64,000 nucleotides of DNA from Mycteria americana (lineage: Eukaryota; Chordata; Aves; Ciconiiformes; Ciconiidae): assembly GCF_035582795.1 (NCBI RefSeq), contig NC_134369.1, forward strand, positions 62,310,001-62,374,000, read 5' to 3'. Positions within the stretch are counted from its first letter, which is position 1. Every line of letters starts with the position of its first letter. This document shows positions 31,001-43,440 of this stretch, piece after piece. The notes under the pieces are model-generated. The model saw only the letters and a list, made by a program, of their open reading frames with translations, did no database searches and had not been told where the DNA came from. The translations under genes were made by a program, and so were the position numbers.

Positions 31001-33884
31001 AAATTCTTGCCCTTTCACAGCCCGCCTGTACCTAACACCTTTCTGCGCCGCCTCTTCTCCATCCCCATCTGCCATCGGGGCTGACGCAATGGCAGTCGCC
31101 CACCACCAGAGTCATCGGCTGGGACCCCTCTGGGGCTGGCTTGAGCCATTGCTCCAGATTACAGAGCAGAGGAACGGACAGCAAACTTTTTGTCAGAGCT
31201 ATCGATGGGACCTGCCTCTCAGCTCCACGTCCTGTGCTTTCATGCTGTGATTTGCTCTGCGTGGCATTCAGCCCCAGCACTGCCCAGCGCCCTCCATGAT
31301 GCCACGAGCTCTCCATCCCTCTACTCTGTGACGATTCACCGGAGCTGCAAACTCAGGCAATGCCTGGTTGTTTTCTGAACTTGCATCTAGTTTTGTGGCA
31401 ACTCCGTATCTTGCTAAATAATCATCCAGCCACGCAATTTAGCCCACAGCTGGTAGCATCATGCAAATGAATTTTTATTATCAAACGTTCAAAAGGGAAC
31501 TTCTTTGCAGAACAACATGTTTCAAAACATCTAACAATCTCCACTTTCTTCAACACAATGTTTCCGAGTGGAGTTAAAAAACAAAATACCTAGCCCGGCT
31601 ACCAGAAACACACTACTTACCATAGAAACTATAAACTAAAACAACCCTACTAGTGATTGATTGCAGCTCAATGGAGCGTTTTAGTTAATAGGTTATTTGA
31701 GTAAGAGGGATATTTGCAAAACATGGCTGCTAATCCTGCCACTTGCTCTATGTGGAAGGGCTCCAGCTGATTTCAGTTGAACTCCACCCATGCAGAGTAG
31801 GCAGCAGAACGAGGGACACAATGAGCTCTTGCCTTTTGTACCAAAATAACCAGTCAGCAGCCATGTTTCAATGTAAACTAATCAGGAATAAACATGGGAT
31901 TGTTTCTCCGTAGCAGTTTAACTTTTTTTTTGCTCTCTGTCCCAGCAGAGCAGTTCAGGATTTGCTTTCACATCAGCTACGCTGAATGACCGTCACTGGC
32001 TGTGGGGTAGCGAGGCTGGCAGTGAGCCATGGGGTAGCCAGCCTCTTGTGCTGCCCCACACCAACTCATCCTGCTCTCTCCCCTAGTCACTACTGGGAAA
32101 ACCTCTCTGTCTTTCTTGGCACAGGTGGAAAATTATAGGAGTGCTCCAAGCAGGGTTTTTTAGCCTGCGTCCTCTCTGCAAGCTGACTCTACTCCTACTC
32201 GCACCAGTTCACCTGGCTGGAAGTGCCACAAAACGCATGCCAGAGGGTCTTGTGTGCACAGAAGAGCGAAACCATAACACTGGGTTCAAGCTCAGCTTAA
32301 GTCCACAACAAAGAGCGTGTCCTTTGGACCGGATTTCTCTTTCTGAAGTCTTAGCCGTTCCATTTAGCGCAGGTTGATTTATACCTACCCGTCCTCTGTT
32401 TCCCATGAGAAGTCACAAGCTGAGCTTTAAAGGCCAACGTCTAAGGAAATTTATAGCCTACATCAGGTTTTTCATCTTGGAAGAAGCAAAGCCATAAATT
32501 TCCCATAGAAGTGCTTCAAAAATCATCCCCTTTTTGATTCATTGTGCTTGAAAGTCTTTCTGAGCCAGAAAATGCAGACCTCTCTGGGATATTCATTTTG
32601 AAAGTTGAACAAAGGACTGAGGCATCATTTAGGAAGTCTGTTCAACACTCCAGAAGATGAGCAACCCAAATATGCAACTGCATATATTATCTTCCTTCTG
32701 ACCGAGTGACAGCAGCCTCTCCATCACACAGACAAAAAGCACATGAATACTCCAAAAGAGGCCAGTGCTTAGGAATGAGAATGTTCAAGGTATCAAGTGC
32801 CTGTTCAAAGAAATTGAAACAGCTTTTGCAAAATACATTACAAATTGAAGACACATGTATCTGTGCAGATATTTGCAAAGGCTGGGTGGTCTAGGCACAA
32901 GGACCTCTGGGCTGTAGGATTGCCAACTCCAGGTGTTCAAAAGTTCTACGATTGGCTTAAAATTACAAGATTTAAAACAAGTGGATCTGGACTCCCTAAT
33001 TGCTTTTTGCAGCAGGAGAAGAGGAGAGGTACTGCATTTTCAGTCATTTCTCTGCAGCATAAAGGGCTGAGAACATCCTTTAGAAAACCCCCAAATTGAG
33101 ATTCTCTGATAGTCTCATGACTCCAGGTGCTGGAAATGTGAGAGAACATGATCTAGTGAGCAATAAACCCAAAGTCAGTGATACCACCTTGGAAGCCCAC
33201 ATTCCATCACCATTTCAAGCCTACTCTGTGATGCTGGGCCGGTCGCTGGGTCCCTCTGGTCTAAACCCACACAAGGACATCATTCCCAGGGCCAGTCTCC
33301 TGTGCATCCTGCAAACCAGTAGACTCACCAAAGGAGACACGGAGGCTCCCTGGGAGGCACATGGGAAGATGTAGTCCCTGAGAAACCAGCCTTATTACAA
33401 CCAGCCTGATACGCATGGGGAAGCCCAAGTTAAGCTGCAGGAAATCCTGAGGAAGGAGGTGGTTCGAGTTCCACCTCTCCCAGCGACTTACCCACCGGTG
33501 TCGAGGGGTGTTTGCCTCTGCTCAGCGCTTGCAGCCAGAGCCTTCTTGGGCCCACGCCAGCCTTCCCCTGCTCCCAGCACGGCAGAGGGGCAGCCCCAGC
33601 CAGCAGGGAAAGACATTTCAGGGCCTCCCTTCCACCAGGTCGGCTGGAAAGAGCACAGCTCAGGGCTGGTATCTGGGGAGATCTGGGGACAAGGGAAAAT
33701 GAGGCTCTGGGATTTCAATCCTTGCTCTAGTGAACACTCACTCCAAAATATTCTTTAATTCACACTTATCTTCCAGCTGGGTGCCCTAAGCAGCAGCCTA
33801 CAGGGTCTTTCTCTTCCCTTCTCAGACCAATGGCCGTTTGATGTTGCATGCAAAGTGCAGTAGGTTTTTTGCTTTTTAAGGTGT

Positions 33885-34045
33885 TGAAAACAACCTGCAG
33901 CCTCACAACTCCCTAGCACTTTACAGAGCAATCACCTCTGAGGCAGGAAACACGGGAAATCCTCCAGGCAGAGGTAAAAACTCCTGAGGCTTCCTCACAT
34001 CCCGCTGCGTGCACTAGCCAGCTGAGCCACCAGGTCTGAAAGTGA
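33885..34045 (-). repeat. tRNA-derived (MIR-like) SINE fragment
   Basis: On the minus strand the segment starts GGTGGCTCAGCTGGCTAGTG, which contains a perfect Pol III box A pattern (TGGCTCAGCTGG) like a tRNA-derived SINE head. About 120 bp on, CTGTAAAGTGCTAGGGAGTT followed by GTGAGG resembles the MIR tail. A clear box B is not visible, so the element is degraded or from a different tRNA-SINE family. Confidence 0.42.
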
Positions 34046-34149
34046 TGGCTTCATCCCAATGCTGCCTCCTGGGGAAAACACCAAGCCTCTCAGACAGGAT
34101 GGGGAACATGCTAGCCACCTTTTTCAACTCATAAAAATTGTGGACAAAT

Positions 34150-34470
34150 TTAGATTGGGAGGAATTCATAGTCTTTATCTGGTCCAAATCCTGCTCAAAG
34201 CATGGCTACAGCTGATGGTAGAGGAGGCTGCTCATGGCCATGTCCCACTGAATCTTGAACACCTTCGAGGATGGAATCGCCACATCCTCTCTGGGCTCCT
34301 GCTCTCCTGCTTGACCAACCTCTTGGAGAAGATTTTTTTCCTTATGTCCTATCCCCTGCTGCAATACGAGACTGTCGCCTTATGTCCTTTCACTGTGCAC
34401 ACCTGAGAAGAGTTTGCCTCTTCTCCATAACGACCCACTGGTGGTTAGACAAGACAAGACAGAAAGGAGA
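34150..34470 (-). mobile_element. CR1 LINE 3' fragment, old copy
   Basis: Read on the + strand the order is antisense CR1: TGGTCCAAATCCTGCTCAAA, then GCTGCTCATGGCCATGTCCC, TTGAACACCTTCGAGGATGG, and later GAAGAGTTTGCCTCTTCTCC. This matches the 3' part of CR1 ORF2 and its short UTR on the minus strand. Many substitutions and small indels break the frame, so it is a dead 5'-truncated relic. Confidence 0.8.
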
Positions 34471-36115
34471 TCTCTCTTAGCCTTCTGAGGAATGGAAAGG
34501 TGGGCTTAATAAAAAGATGAACCATTGACCCAGGCCTGCTCAGGATGTCTTGGCTCAGTGACTCACTCCGATACCAGCCTCCCTGACAGCATTGGCAGGT
34601 GATCGGAGGAACATGGCTCCAAAGTGTCCAGCTCTCACAGGAACAGCTCCTCTGTTTCTAGGGGAAGTCAGTTTCTTACCGCTGCCATCTGGGTACTTTG
34701 GAGCAGATTTTTTCCATGTGGTGATTACCTGCCACGAAGACCGTGTTTGAAAATACAGGTGTTTTTCTAGCACCTAAATAGCAAGTTTTAAAAAATACAC
34801 TGGATGTGATAGGTGCAGAGCGGATGGTCTGTGAGGTCTCTGTGCTTAACTTCTCCAACCATAAATTGGACATTATAAGACTCCCTTTCTCTTACCTTTA
34901 TCTGTCTTTCCCAGTGACATTTTCAAGGTCTTTGGGCAAGGGCTGTCTTTCCTGAGTTCCGTACAGTGTTCAGCAAAAGGAAACACTGGTCCCATTTGGG
35001 TCCTGTGTGACATAAACCGTAGAAAGTCAGAAGTTGGGACTTTCTCTTCGTTGTTGCTGTAGCAGTGCTGCCAGTGACTCACAAATCAATACGCTCCACT
35101 TCCACCGGGGTTTTCATGGGCAAAGGAGGTGTTTCCACAACACAGATGTGGAGGAAGCCATGGTGACAGTGTGTGTAGGAGTGGGGCTCTGCAGGCGCCT
35201 CAGCTGCTCCTTGTCACACCAGCCACACTGTGCACTGGCATTGCTAAAAAGCGGTGGAGGACAATAGCTAGTGCTATTTTCTCCTGTTGGGACAAGTACC
35301 CCCTTGTTTAAAAATCCACACCTCTCTGCACACCTACACAGTACTCCAAATCATTGCAATATGTGGACTCAGATGATATGAATAATATAAATATTCTTTT
35401 GTATTCATTAAGAGTTTAAGCTCTCCCCGCCACACACACCCTGCTGTGTGCCTCTATATATCTGATAATATGGGATTATAAAACAGTGCTGTTATTCCTG
35501 TGGGGTTTGATTATTTAACATTGTACTGAGCAAAGTTATCAGAGCAATCCTGATGGACAAAAATAACTCTTTGTTTCTGATGTGGTATTTGCAAAATAAG
35601 AGCCAAAAATAGCTATTGGCTGGTTGACTTGAAATATTGCTGACCTTTCAGCACACCCAGCAGAAACAGCCAGCACAGAAATCCCTTTGCTCTGGGTGTG
35701 CAGAGCAAACCATCCTCCACTCATCTCTTCCATTTGACTCCTATTAAACTTGGGTCTGGTCCTGTTTGCTCTCAGTCCCCTTGGGTCGCGTGCTGAAGAG
35801 GGGAGAGATGTCGGTCCCACCTGGGAAGTCTGTCTCGTCTTCCAGGAGAAGAGAGGTCTGTAAGGGCACGCCACCGCCTGCCCCATTTCTGTGACCATTT
35901 CAGGTGACCCAGAGCCAGCCACAGCCGTAAATGTCTTTTGAATGGTTTCCTCCTCCGTGCACGGAGGCAGACCTGGGCCTGGATGCCTGATGGGACCCGG
36001 GAGACCGTTCCCGGTTCTGCTCGGGCAGGGTGTCCAGCTTTCTGACTGGTGTGCCCCCTTTTCCTCCCTGGTTTGCACTTCTCCATCCTGCTCAGGGCTT
36101 TGCTGGCCAACGCAC

Positions 36116-36166
36116 TGACAAACACCTAACGCCCTTGAAGAGGTGAAGTGTGTTAGGTGTTTGTCA
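36116..36166. repeat. Perfect 15 bp inverted repeat (hairpin)
   Basis: TGACAAACACCTAAC at 36116-36130 is the exact reverse complement of GTTAGGTGTTTGTCA at 36152-36166. A 21-base spacer separates them, and two further pairs (one wobble) can form inside. The DNA or RNA could form a stable stem-loop, but the stem is too short for a typical microRNA precursor. Confidence 0.85.
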
Positions 36167-39100
36167 AAGCTTAGGCCCACGAAGCCCTGATCCCTGCAGC
36201 TGATTTCTTCCTGTATAACCTACCAACCCTCCAACTCTTCTGTTTCCCCTGTGGTTTAAGAGCCTCCCTGGATCAGGGACCATTTTTGCCTCTGTCTCAC
36301 ACTGAACCTACAGTGCCATACCAAAGGGCAAGGACTTAGCAAATTCCTGCACGGGTCTCACGCCCTCTTCTCCTCAGCCATGCAGATGACATGGTGAGAG
36401 AGGTGCGTCCTGCTCATCACTACTCCTTCTCACAGTGTCTCCTGTCCATCATTACTCCTTCTCACCCTTCTCCCACCGCCTTATCTGAGAGAAAAAACCC
36501 AGGGCGCCCAGGAATGAAGGCACCTCATAAATCAGGGAGCCGACTGACCATACAGAGGCATCAGGAGCAAGTGGAGGCAATAGCCAGAGAAAAGGGGAGA
36601 TGTGCTCCTTGTCCAGGGGTCTGTTCCTGCCTTGACCCATTGGACCACCAGTGGGCAAGTCCAGGAGGCAGGTGAGACCCTGCCAGGCTGAGTCACACTG
36701 GGGGATGAGGTCCCAGAAGAGAAGCCTTGTGAGAAGCAGCTCCAACTTTTCCCTAACCACCCTTCCTCGGCTTGCCACAAAGCACGCTGCTTGGTTTGCA
36801 GGATACAAAGTGATATAAGACAGGACATCAAGAGAAAATCTCCTTGGTGGCCATGTTTGAAGAAAACATCTGCTCATGCTGGATCTTGAGGAAAGCTCCA
36901 GCCGACACAGACTGGACGCAGAGCTCTGGTGATGTGCTGCGGGGAGCCGGGAGTGCAACGCTGCTTTGACAGTTTCAAGGCAATCTTCCCTGCAGTGCAG
37001 AGAGCTCGTGCAAAGGAGGGACTCTCGGGGAATTCAGCTGTGAAATTCCTGCAAGCCTTTCCTGTGCAAACTGTGATTATTTTGAAGGTTCACACATTTA
37101 GCTCCATTTAGGGGAATTTTCACAGAGAAAGGCAGCCTTGATACAGCACACCCATCGAATTTGAAATCACTCCTTCAATCATTTCATAAAATGGGCAAAA
37201 CAATATGCTTTTTTATGCTTTATTCTCAAGAAACTGCTGCTGTAGGTTAACATTTTTACGTATACAGTAAATATCAAATTACCTGGCTCAGTCAGAATGC
37301 TCTTAACGTTACATTTCAGCCCAAACAGGAAAAGACTGCAAACTGAACAAAAGGGAAAAAAGGGTCTTATAATCGGAAGCATCAGGCAAGCAGCTTGAAT
37401 AATAGGTAGCATTAGCAGGGCAGCCCATAGCAGAATGCTGATGGGCCTTTCCAAAGACAATGCTGTCAGCAAAAGTATTCCTAAATGTGCTGTAGGAGTA
37501 CAAGAGAAACAGCAAAAAGGAGGAACCTGATAATACTAATACATTCTACTGATTTGGGTAATACTTCCTCCTCCTGTAATACTGCGGGAAGTGCACAGGT
37601 ACTGGTCAGACACTGTGAAAAATGCCTTACCGTGAACCTGTTGGGAAGGGACTGATCCTGCTTTTTAATTCATTTATAATGCTGTTGGGATCAGACTGGT
37701 TGTTTAAGGGATGCTCCTCGCCAGCAAGAACCCCACTAGCCTACCTCAAATTTGTTTTTATGTAAAAGAGACAAAACTTGGGGGAAGAGAGGGTGAAAGC
37801 AGAAAGGGATCAGCATCTAACCTTTGAAACTCGGCCAGTTTTGAACCTGGTTTGATTCACATCGGTGATGTGGATTGCCATGGCAGAGTCGTTACTCCCC
37901 GCCTGGCACCCCTGCTGACACCAGTAGGTATTTTGCTTGCTGAATATGAGCAGGAATGTGCAGCAGATAGATACTTCATTACAGACAGGATCTTCCATTA
38001 ACCCTTTCAGTGGTTATGACAAATTCTGGCTTTACTGCTTTGATCACAAGTTGTCTTCAGGAATTATCCACAGCAGAATCTGGCTCGGGCAGCATCAATC
38101 TCAGGTTTGACCTTCTTGTCTTTTGTTGCTTCACATCCTTATTTTATCATTCTTCAAAGACAAGTGTATTTTCTCTGTAACAAGACCATCTCGGTGAGGG
38201 TTAGCATACAAAGGGCAGATTACCGGAGAATCAAGAGCAAAGCCCTTTGGGATACTTGTGCAAATTGCAGCTGAAGCAGCTGGTATTTAACCAGAAAGTC
38301 TGGGCACAATTAGGGGGGGAAGAGGGAAGCCACAGAGGACCTGGAAGGCAGACTGACAAGATCGCGTAGCCTTGGCAACACCTTCTCCTGATTGCCCACA
38401 CCAAATGCAGAGGATAGGGCACGAAGGAGGTCGCTAATCAAGTGCCATCTTTGACGATCTTCGTTTCTGCCATTCTGCCCTGAAGGGCTCCTGCCTTTCT
38501 TCCAGTCCATGGAGAGGAGGTGTGGATTTGCCCGGAGGAGCAGCGAGCAGCTTAACTACCAGCGGAAATAAATCAGGACCTCCAAGGAGCTGCATGAAAT
38601 CGTGCCGGTGGCAGGACAGAAATATAAAGGACACACAAAACAAAGTTTTCAGAGGTAACTGTGGTCAGGGAGGGCTCTCTCTCTGCACACCTTGTTTGCT
38701 CGCTCACTGGCCCATGGTGCCATGCCTTGGCAGCACACCGGTACCTGGCCACCAGCTGAGCTGGAACCAGCAGCCTTCCGAGCTGGCCACGCAGTGCACC
38801 AGCACCTGGGAAGAGAGGCTGCTGCCGGACCCGCTGCTCGGGCATCGACGGGCTGGAAATAAAAAACCATTATTTTTTGGGTTTTTTGTGAGCTTTGCCT
38901 ACAGCAACTGCCTAGGGAGGGACAGAAAGAGGCTACTGAAGGTCTCAGGCCTTATTATCTCCAAGCACATTAAAACACAGTGACTTCCTAAGAGACATGG
39001 CCCCAAAACACACACACAGCAAAGCAGGGTCAACCTCCCTTTGGTGCCTTTGGTAAAATTGATGGTTGAGATACGGAGCAAGCTCTTGGGAAGCAGGGAA

Positions 39101-40174
39101 GGAGGAGCACAGAGAGGGCAGGCGTCCGGGCAGGCAGGCAGGTCCCCTGTATTAACTTCAACAATTTGGACACACCAAGCTATTCCCTTTGTAGTCAGTG
39201 GAGAAAAGCAGATGTTTTTAGAGGAAGATCCATCTTATCTTTGAGTAGATGTTTAAAATGAAGGGAAACAAAGAGGCTCACTACTTAAGATACAAAGAAA
39301 ACTACATGCAAAACGTGTGACATCGGGGTCTTAAGGGATTTGCAAGAAAACTGAAAAGAACACAGAAATATTTTCTCTCTACCCTCTCTGGCATAATCAC
39401 CTTGGGCATTACATGGAAAAATATTCATTTAGATGACAGAAAGATGCCATTTTTAATTTGACATCTCTAAATTTCAGAATAAAACTTTCTGCATCACCTG
39501 CCAACTGACCTAAAATGCGCAGCTTCAGTATTTTACCTATGAAAGTGTTTCTAAGGCTTTGTCTGCTAAAGAAAGCAGTGGATAAACAACCTGAACTCTA
39601 ACGTAAGCAATTCTTATTACCCTGGGATTGTAGGAGGAGTAAATAAACAAGGAAGATCTACTGCAAGGGTAAGCATTCAGGGAAAAAAATAGGTAAATGA
39701 GGAGCTGAAAAATCTGAAAGAAAAAAAAAAGATTTGGTTGTTTTCAAAATCCTCCTCAGCTTACACAAACCAGTTGAAGGGGATGTGGATTCAGGTCCTT
39801 TTGCAGGCTGCAGTCCCTGCAGGACTGAGCAGCCACCGCTCTTCACCTCTGCTCTGGTACATACGGTCCAGCACCTTCTGGCCAGCGCAAGGATAAACCT
39901 CTTGCATGAGATTTCGCCATGCATTTGTCTTTCCTCCTTCAGTGACATCTGCCCTGATCTGCTCCTCTTCCCCCATAAGCAGCACTTTATCAGCAGCATA
40001 GATGAGCACATTTTGCATTCCACAACAAGTCCCAAATGGGGCATCTTGGTTGGCATCTTCACTGGCACTTTGGTCTCACCTTTTAGGACTGTCTTGCTGC
40101 TCAGTTTTACATGTGCCTTACAGTGGCTGGGGGATGCTCTGAGCACACCTGCAAGCCTCCCCCCCCGCCCAGGA

Positions 40175-40208
40175 CTTTGTTTGAAGCCATGCACAGCTTC
40201 AAACAAAG
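40175..40208. repeat. Perfect 13 bp inverted repeat with 8-base loop
   Basis: CTTTGTTTGAAGC at 40175-40187 pairs exactly with GCTTCAAACAAAG at 40196-40208 around the loop CATGCACA. A further G-C and a wobble pair extend it outward after one mismatch. Function unknown. Confidence 0.85.
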
Positions 40209-40399
40209 ACTTTAAACCTTTTCTAAAAGCCAATATGGTTGTAAACAACTCTTTTCCCCTCCCATTAGGGACTACTGACACAGCTGTTCTCTTTCATCGC
40301 TCAGCCTAAGGAACAGAAGTATAATTTCAACATGAAAAGAACATTAATAAAATTTTCTCCACTCCTCACTAAACTGCTCTCCCACGTTAATGATCTGCA

Positions 40400-42070
40400 G
40401 TGTTAGATTTGAACAAGTGTCAGAGCTCGCAGCATCTGGAGCTTGGAAGATGCGGGGATCCCTCCACAGACAGCAAGGAAGGTGATGGGCAGGGCGGCAT
40501 GGGAACAGGGGCAGAGGAGGAAAGGCTCCTGCGTCTCAGGGCCTGGCTGTACACAGCTTTGCGTGGCTTAAAATCCCGGGGGGAAGCGGGGAGTCGTGCG
40601 AGCAGACGCTCACGGTCGTTGTGTCCAGCTTGACTCGGGAGGTCAGCTTCCTCCCTCGCAGCAGTGGCCCGGGGCCGTCTACGTGGAAATTGGATAAGGG
40701 CATGAGCAATATCGAAAAAGGGTGCTTCGTTAACGGAGGAGCTGCAGGCAGACCTACGGCAAAGCAGCGAGCCAGGCAGCTCGCAGCTGATGTTGCTTCT
40801 GCGAGGCCGAGCCACAGCTCTGTTTCTGCAGATGGAGGATCCAAGAGGCCCTGTGCATCCCGCTCTGCCTTCACTCTTCCGCAGCTCCCTGGGCACGCTG
40901 CCACCAGGCAGAGAGCATCCCTTCATTCCCTGGGCACCGGCACTGCCATACCCACCGTAACATCCGTGTCCCTGTCCCCAAAGCAGGGTGACACCCTGGA
41001 TGCCCTGGGAGCAGGAGCGGGGCTGAGGTGGCACCGTTTTCTGGCTATCTTATCAGACTTTTTATTTTTAAAACGGGAGAATAATATTTCTCTTTGCCTG
41101 TGTCGGGAGCGTTCTGGGTGGGTTTGCAGACTGCTTCTGGGAGAGCATCCAACGTCCTCCGCCGTGTTTGGAAAGGGTGGCTCCCACCCCACCACCAGGC
41201 TGCCGCTGATGACATTGGCAGCTGCGGCACATTTGGCCCACGGACCTTGCTCTCCTGGTTGGTTTTCATCCCACCTCTCGTGTTTTTTTCCACCCGGCCT
41301 CTTCCCTCCAGGACAAAGATAAATGTCTCTGTGGCTGCTCCTTGCAGTTGCCCTCGCTGTCCCCCCAGCAGCCGGTGCCACGCATGCGTCCCTGGGTGCT
41401 GGCAGAGCCTCCGGAGCCACCTCAGCCCCTGTTTTCCAGCGCCGCAGCCAGCCGTGGAACGCAACCTGAAACCCCGCAGGAAGCTCACGCCTGTTCCCAT
41501 CCCTCGCTAGCTGGGAGCCGCCGGTTCTTAGCAGTTTTCTGTACCGCGGTGGTGTGAAGGTAAAGAACAGCCTCTCCCCAGCCCAGGACTGGTCCAGGAC
41601 CCCACATCTCTCTGGTTGTAATAGTGTGAAAATACTGATTAACTGGAGGTCCACAGCAGCAAGAGCAGCCCCATCCAGGCATCGGCCAGGCAGGGGAAAA
41701 GCATCCCTGGGAGGAGGCAGAGAGCAAACACCGGTAAAGCGACCTGCAGCCTGCCCAGGACGAGGAGCAGCAGGAAAGGATGGAGACGCACTCCCTGCAG
41801 GCACACTGCAGCGAGGAAAACCAGAAAAAGTGGGTTAGCTCCTATGCTGAAGGCTCTGCAAGGCCCCCCGTGAGAACACGAACACCCCGCCTCCCCGAGG
41901 GGCTGACGCTGTGCCCAAGCAAGCGCGCATGGCACGCCTGAGCCAGCCCCGAGCACGCCCGCGCGGGCGGCAGAAGTGCCCTCGCAATCTGGTTGCTCAC
42001 GGAGCTCCCAGCCACCCGGAGCAGACCAGTCGCCAGTGGTGCTGGTGCCTCTCGTAGCAGCCCAGCCTCG
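40400..42070. other. GC-rich block with uninformative open frames on both strands
   Basis: Composition rises well above the flanks and CpG is moderately frequent, especially at about 41880-41970. Long frames exist on both strands: 233 codons plus at 40621-41322, 293 codons minus at 40923-41804, and 204 codons minus at 40420-41034. None has a recognisable domain, and the overlap of opposite-strand frames is what low stop-codon density produces. It could be an unmethylated regulatory island or a first exon of an unseen gene, but nothing seen proves either. Confidence 0.45.
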
Positions 42071-43294
42071 AGTCAGACGAACCTTCAAGAGACCCTCCTA
42101 GCCCCTTTTCCCACCCTGAGCTCTCCAAATAAACCAATTAAGACCAATTCGAGAGCCAGGTTTTGTGAGCAGAAGAGAACAAAGAACCCTTTGGCGTAGA
42201 GAAGAATCAAAATGAGTCAGAATAAAAGTAAATGGCATTTGCAATTCAGACTGCTGCTGCAAAGATGGTTTTCCTCCCCAGGTTTCCCCAGCCCAGCAGC
42301 TGGGTCTCCCTGCACAGAGACCAGCCCTTTCTAGGGACTGGGTCTCTCTCTCCATCACCCCCAAAGCTGGGCTGTGTGCCATCCCTGCCTGGACCAAGCA
42401 AACAGAAAGCTTTCTGCCCTGTGTCATCCCTTACAGGCTTTATAGGAATATAACATAGGAAGAGACAACTCCCTGTGAAAAGACCATAAATCACCTGTCA
42501 TATCTTTGCTGCACCTCAGCACAGGCTTAGCCTGATACCTGCTGGTGGCTGAGCCCCCTCACCAGCGGAAGCGTTACCTGTGTTAGCTGCTGCTTTGAAA
42601 CCACCTAATTCTCAGACATTTGCGTTTCTCATGATGGCAAGCCCAGCTTCTTTCTTTCCACAGTTTGGCACTCAAACCTGCACTGATATATAGTCCAAAG
42701 AGGTGAAATCAGCATTGCTGTTCCCTCTTTCTTACTCGGTTGCAGCCACTTCTTGGCGTCTTCCAGACGATGCACTGTTGGTGGGACCGTGACTGCTTGG
42801 AGCAGCTCAGCGACTCCAGGCTCATTCCTGTCTGATGTGCAACATCAGCAACACCAAAGTCCCAGATCTGTCCTTCAGAATCATGGAGGTGGCTTAAAAA
42901 GCTTGAGGTATGGTACACTGGGTGTGATTCAGAAATACATTTAGGTGCTTTTCAATTTTATGTTTTGGTTTCTGTGCAGTTAGGAGCGGTGCTTTACGTT
43001 TTGTACAAATCTGACAGCTGGAAACTTTTTCATTTAAACAGAAGTGAAGCTTCTGCATCAAGGAACTGGGGTTTTAAGAAAAGAGTAGTTATGAAAATCA
43101 CATGACTTAGCAACACTCTCTTAAGGAACAGCCATCTTCTGAGTACACCAAATGGTTGGGTAGCCAAAGGCCAGGTTATGAGACCTGTGTTACAAAGGTG
43201 TCCCCCTACTCACAAAAACACAGACATCTTTCATAATTCCTTTTTCTGTGGCAGTTGGGAGGATGCTCTTGTAAGGAACATACTTACCGGGATC

Positions 43295-43440
43295 GCTCAA
43301 CAGCTCAGGATTTGATTCCCAGCTCTGCTGCAGATTTTCTCTTTGAGCTCAGGAAACTGATGTTCAAACTCTCTCTGCTTTAGTTTCCCCATTTGAAAAC
43401 TGAGGAAACTAGCGATCTCTCACATGTATAAGACTCTAAA
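43295..43440 (+). repeat. MIR-like SINE
   Basis: The run GGATTTGATTCCCAGCTCTG (box B-like, compare GGTTCGANTCC), then TTTGAGCTCAGGAAACTGAT, CTCTCTGCTTTAGTTTCCCC and ATTTGAAAACTGAGG follows the MIR core order: GAATCCCAGCTCTGCC, TGACCTTGGGCAAGT, CTCTGTGCCTCAGTTTCC, TCATCTGTAAAATGGGG. It is a diverged relic on the plus strand. Confidence 0.55.

Larger units (their letters stand above)
22931..34149. other. Intergenic region, no gene recognised
   Basis: This 11 kb stretch contains no frame with a recognisable domain. Notable contents are a 15-base T run at 26502-26516 after a C-rich stretch, a GC-rich patch at about 27290-27640 with open frames on both strands, a 29 bp imperfect tandem duplication at 28039-28090, and a SINE-like fragment near 33885-34045. 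Other frames are below about 125 codons, except a 155-codon minus and a 138-codon plus frame that overlap each other in the GC-rich patch. Confidence 0.6.

Noticed and set aside
35539..36180. 213-codon minus frame
   Set aside because: No domain, no repeat or paralogue recognised, and the length is near what is expected once by chance in a 64 kb window.
39658..40309. 191-codon + and 207-codon - frames over the same bases
   Set aside because: Neither shows a domain. Mirror-image openness suggests composition and not coding. Only the hairpin inside is kept as an observation.
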